Assembly: GCF_000802245.2 (NCBI RefSeq) | Contig: NZ_CP021080.1 | Span: forward strand, 2,356,001-2,420,000 | Direction of reading: 5' to 3' | Length of the DNA stretch: 64,000 bases | Source: Streptomyces pluripotens | GTDB lineage: Bacteria; Actinomycetota; Actinomycetes; Streptomycetales; Streptomycetaceae | Shown here: one piece after another, positions 63,060-64,000 of the stretch | Layout: every line of letters begins with the position of its first letter | How positions within the stretch are numbered: the first letter of the stretch is position 1 | Notes under the pieces: model-generated | What the model was told of the DNA's origin: nothing | What the model saw: the letters and a program-made list of their open reading frames with translations, nothing else | The model's database searches: none | Program-made: the position numbers and the translations under genes

Positions 63060-63365
63060 GGGAATTACCCTTCCGTTTCCATCGGCTCTCGCGGCTCCCG
63101 CCGGGGGATGCGAGGTGGATGGCCGTCGCCGCTGCCACAAGGGGGGGGGAGTGGCGGCACGGTCTTCAGGTGTCACCGCAGGACATGAGCAGTACGGCGA
63201 TGGCCCCCGACGCCTGCAAACGACCCCTCACACAGTTGCTCGGGTCGTACGGCTGAGGATCCGTGGTCCGAAACCTCGTCGGCCGGGCATGCCGTCCACT
63301 GCGGCTTTCACTCAAAAAGCGTAGTCCTCCACGCGCCACTCGGCACCTCGGCACCTCGGCACGCA
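63060..63365. other. Intergenic region before the thioesterase gene
   Basis: About 300 bp. It contains the upstream region of the His-rich protein, a ggggggg run near 63142-63149 and, at 63343-63360, a direct repeat of ggcacctc. No gene is supported. Confidence 0.4.
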
Positions 63366-64000
63366 TCAGCGTGGCACCCGGACCACGCCCTCCTGGATGA
63401 CCGTGATGGCGAGCCGCCCGTCTTGCGTGTAGATACGGGCCTGGCCAAGGCCGCGACCGCCGTGGGCGGACGGCGACTCCTGGTCGTACAGCAGCCATTC
63501 GTCGGCGCGGAAGGGCCGGTGGAACCACATCGCGTGGTCCAGGGACGCGCCCACGACATCGCCGACGGCCCAGCCACCGCGCCCGTGTGCGAGCAGCACG
63601 GAGTCGAGGAGGGTCATGTCGGAGACGTAGGTGGCGAGGACGACGTGCAGGAGGGGGTGGTCGGCGAGTTTGCCGTTGGTGCGGAACCACACCTGGGAGT
63701 GCGGCTCGCGTGGCTCGCCGAACTGCCCGTACGGCGGCTCGTCCACGTACCGCAGATCGATCGCCTCGCGGGCCTCCAGGAACCGCTCCACCACCTGCGG
63801 GGCGAGGTGGTCGTAGCCGCGCAGCCGGTCCTGGGAGGTGGGCAGGGCCACCGGATCTGGCGCGGTCGGCATGGGCGCCTGGTGCTCCAGGCCCTCCTCG
63901 TGCGTCTGGAAGGACGCCGAGAGGTGGAAGATCGGCTTGCCGTGCTGGATGGCGACCACGCGCCGCGTGGTGAAGGACCGGCCGTCACGGATGCGGTCGA
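63366..64000 (-). CDS. tesB: Acyl-CoA thioesterase II (TesB-like), N-terminus beyond the window
   Basis: About 210 C-terminal residues are visible; the frame continues past position 64000 with RIRDGRSFTTRRVVAIQHGK, a hallmark of TesB N-domains. The double hotdog fold is shown by IFHLSASFQTHEEGLEHQAP in the first half and SLDHAMWFHRPFRADEWLLY with the conserved Asp-His in the second, ending with GQARIYTQDGRLAITVIQEG. It hydrolyses acyl-CoA to free acid and CoA. Confidence 0.93.
   Translation of the reverse strand, partial: DRIRDGRSFTTRRVVAIQHGKPIFHLSASFQTHEEGLEHQAPMPTAPDPVALPTSQDRLRGYDHLAPQVVERFLEAREAIDLRYVDEPPYGQFGEPREPHSQVWFRTNGKLADHPLLHVVLATYVSDMTLLDSVLLAHGRGGWAVGDVVGASLDHAMWFHRPFRADEWLLYDQESPSAHGGRGLGQARIYTQDGRLAITVIQEGVVRVPR

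Overview
The window is high-GC actinobacterial DNA. Dense GC-rich codons, GTG starts, GTGA/ATGA overlaps, an XRE/DUF397 pair and plasmid-type integrative modules (KorSA, TraB, Rep, Xis, Int) all point to Streptomyces. The chromosomal backbone is housekeeping: inositol catabolism, copper efflux, citrate synthase, RecD2-type helicase, GH3 hexosaminidase, fused ABC exporter, agmatinase and TesB thioesterase. From memory, unchecked, this resembles the SCO272x-SCO277x neighbourhood of S. coelicolor.

Layout. 1-4232: iol operon on the minus strand (iolC, a Cgl0158-type aldolase, iolB, iolD cut by the left edge) with a promoter. 4752-7030: a small HTH gene, an IS5-type remnant and an ISAs1-type IS with a frameshifted transposase. 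7038-33918: a polymorphic-toxin locus. The Rhs/Hint toxin gene (26968-33918, minus) ends in an AHH nuclease tip followed by an immunity gene. Further downstream on the same strand lie two orphan toxin tips with immunity genes (16456-16830 with 15941-16459; 7294-7707 with 7038-7280). Two integrative elements fill the spaces between them. 34226-41558: copZ, copA, citA, recD2. 41743-48324: small membrane protein, XRE/DUF397, a truncated Rpn-like gene, a LacI regulator and a secreted GH3 enzyme. 48410-64000: secreted proteins, ABC exporter, beta-lactamase-fold hydrolase, aerolysin-like secreted protein, GlxA-type regulator, ThDP enzyme plus agmatinase with a divergent PucR regulator, phosphatase, His-rich secreted protein and a thioesterase cut by the right edge.

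Main discovery candidate. The 14 bp CACACGTACTATGT (minus-strand reading, codons H-T-Y-Y-V of the last Hint block) occurs at 27356-27369 inside the toxin gene and at the first base of both orphan tips (16817-16830, 7694-7707). Before each orphan tip the core is preceded by a TAG stop and by a conserved element left end. Each element's integrase end carries a terminator, an immunity gene and a toxin tip. The simplest reading is that these elements integrate into the Hint codons of the Rhs gene. Each one would bring its own toxin tip and immunity gene and push the previous tip downstream in a silenced form. Element B (16831-27369) would be the latest arrival; its integrase now carries a nonsense codon. 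Element A (7708-16830) has an intact integrase, has lost replication and transfer genes, and carries a small gene set resembling a peptide natural-product (RiPP) cluster: a 39-residue precursor-like peptide, a glutaminase-less asparagine-synthetase homologue, a methyltransferase and a divergent regulator.
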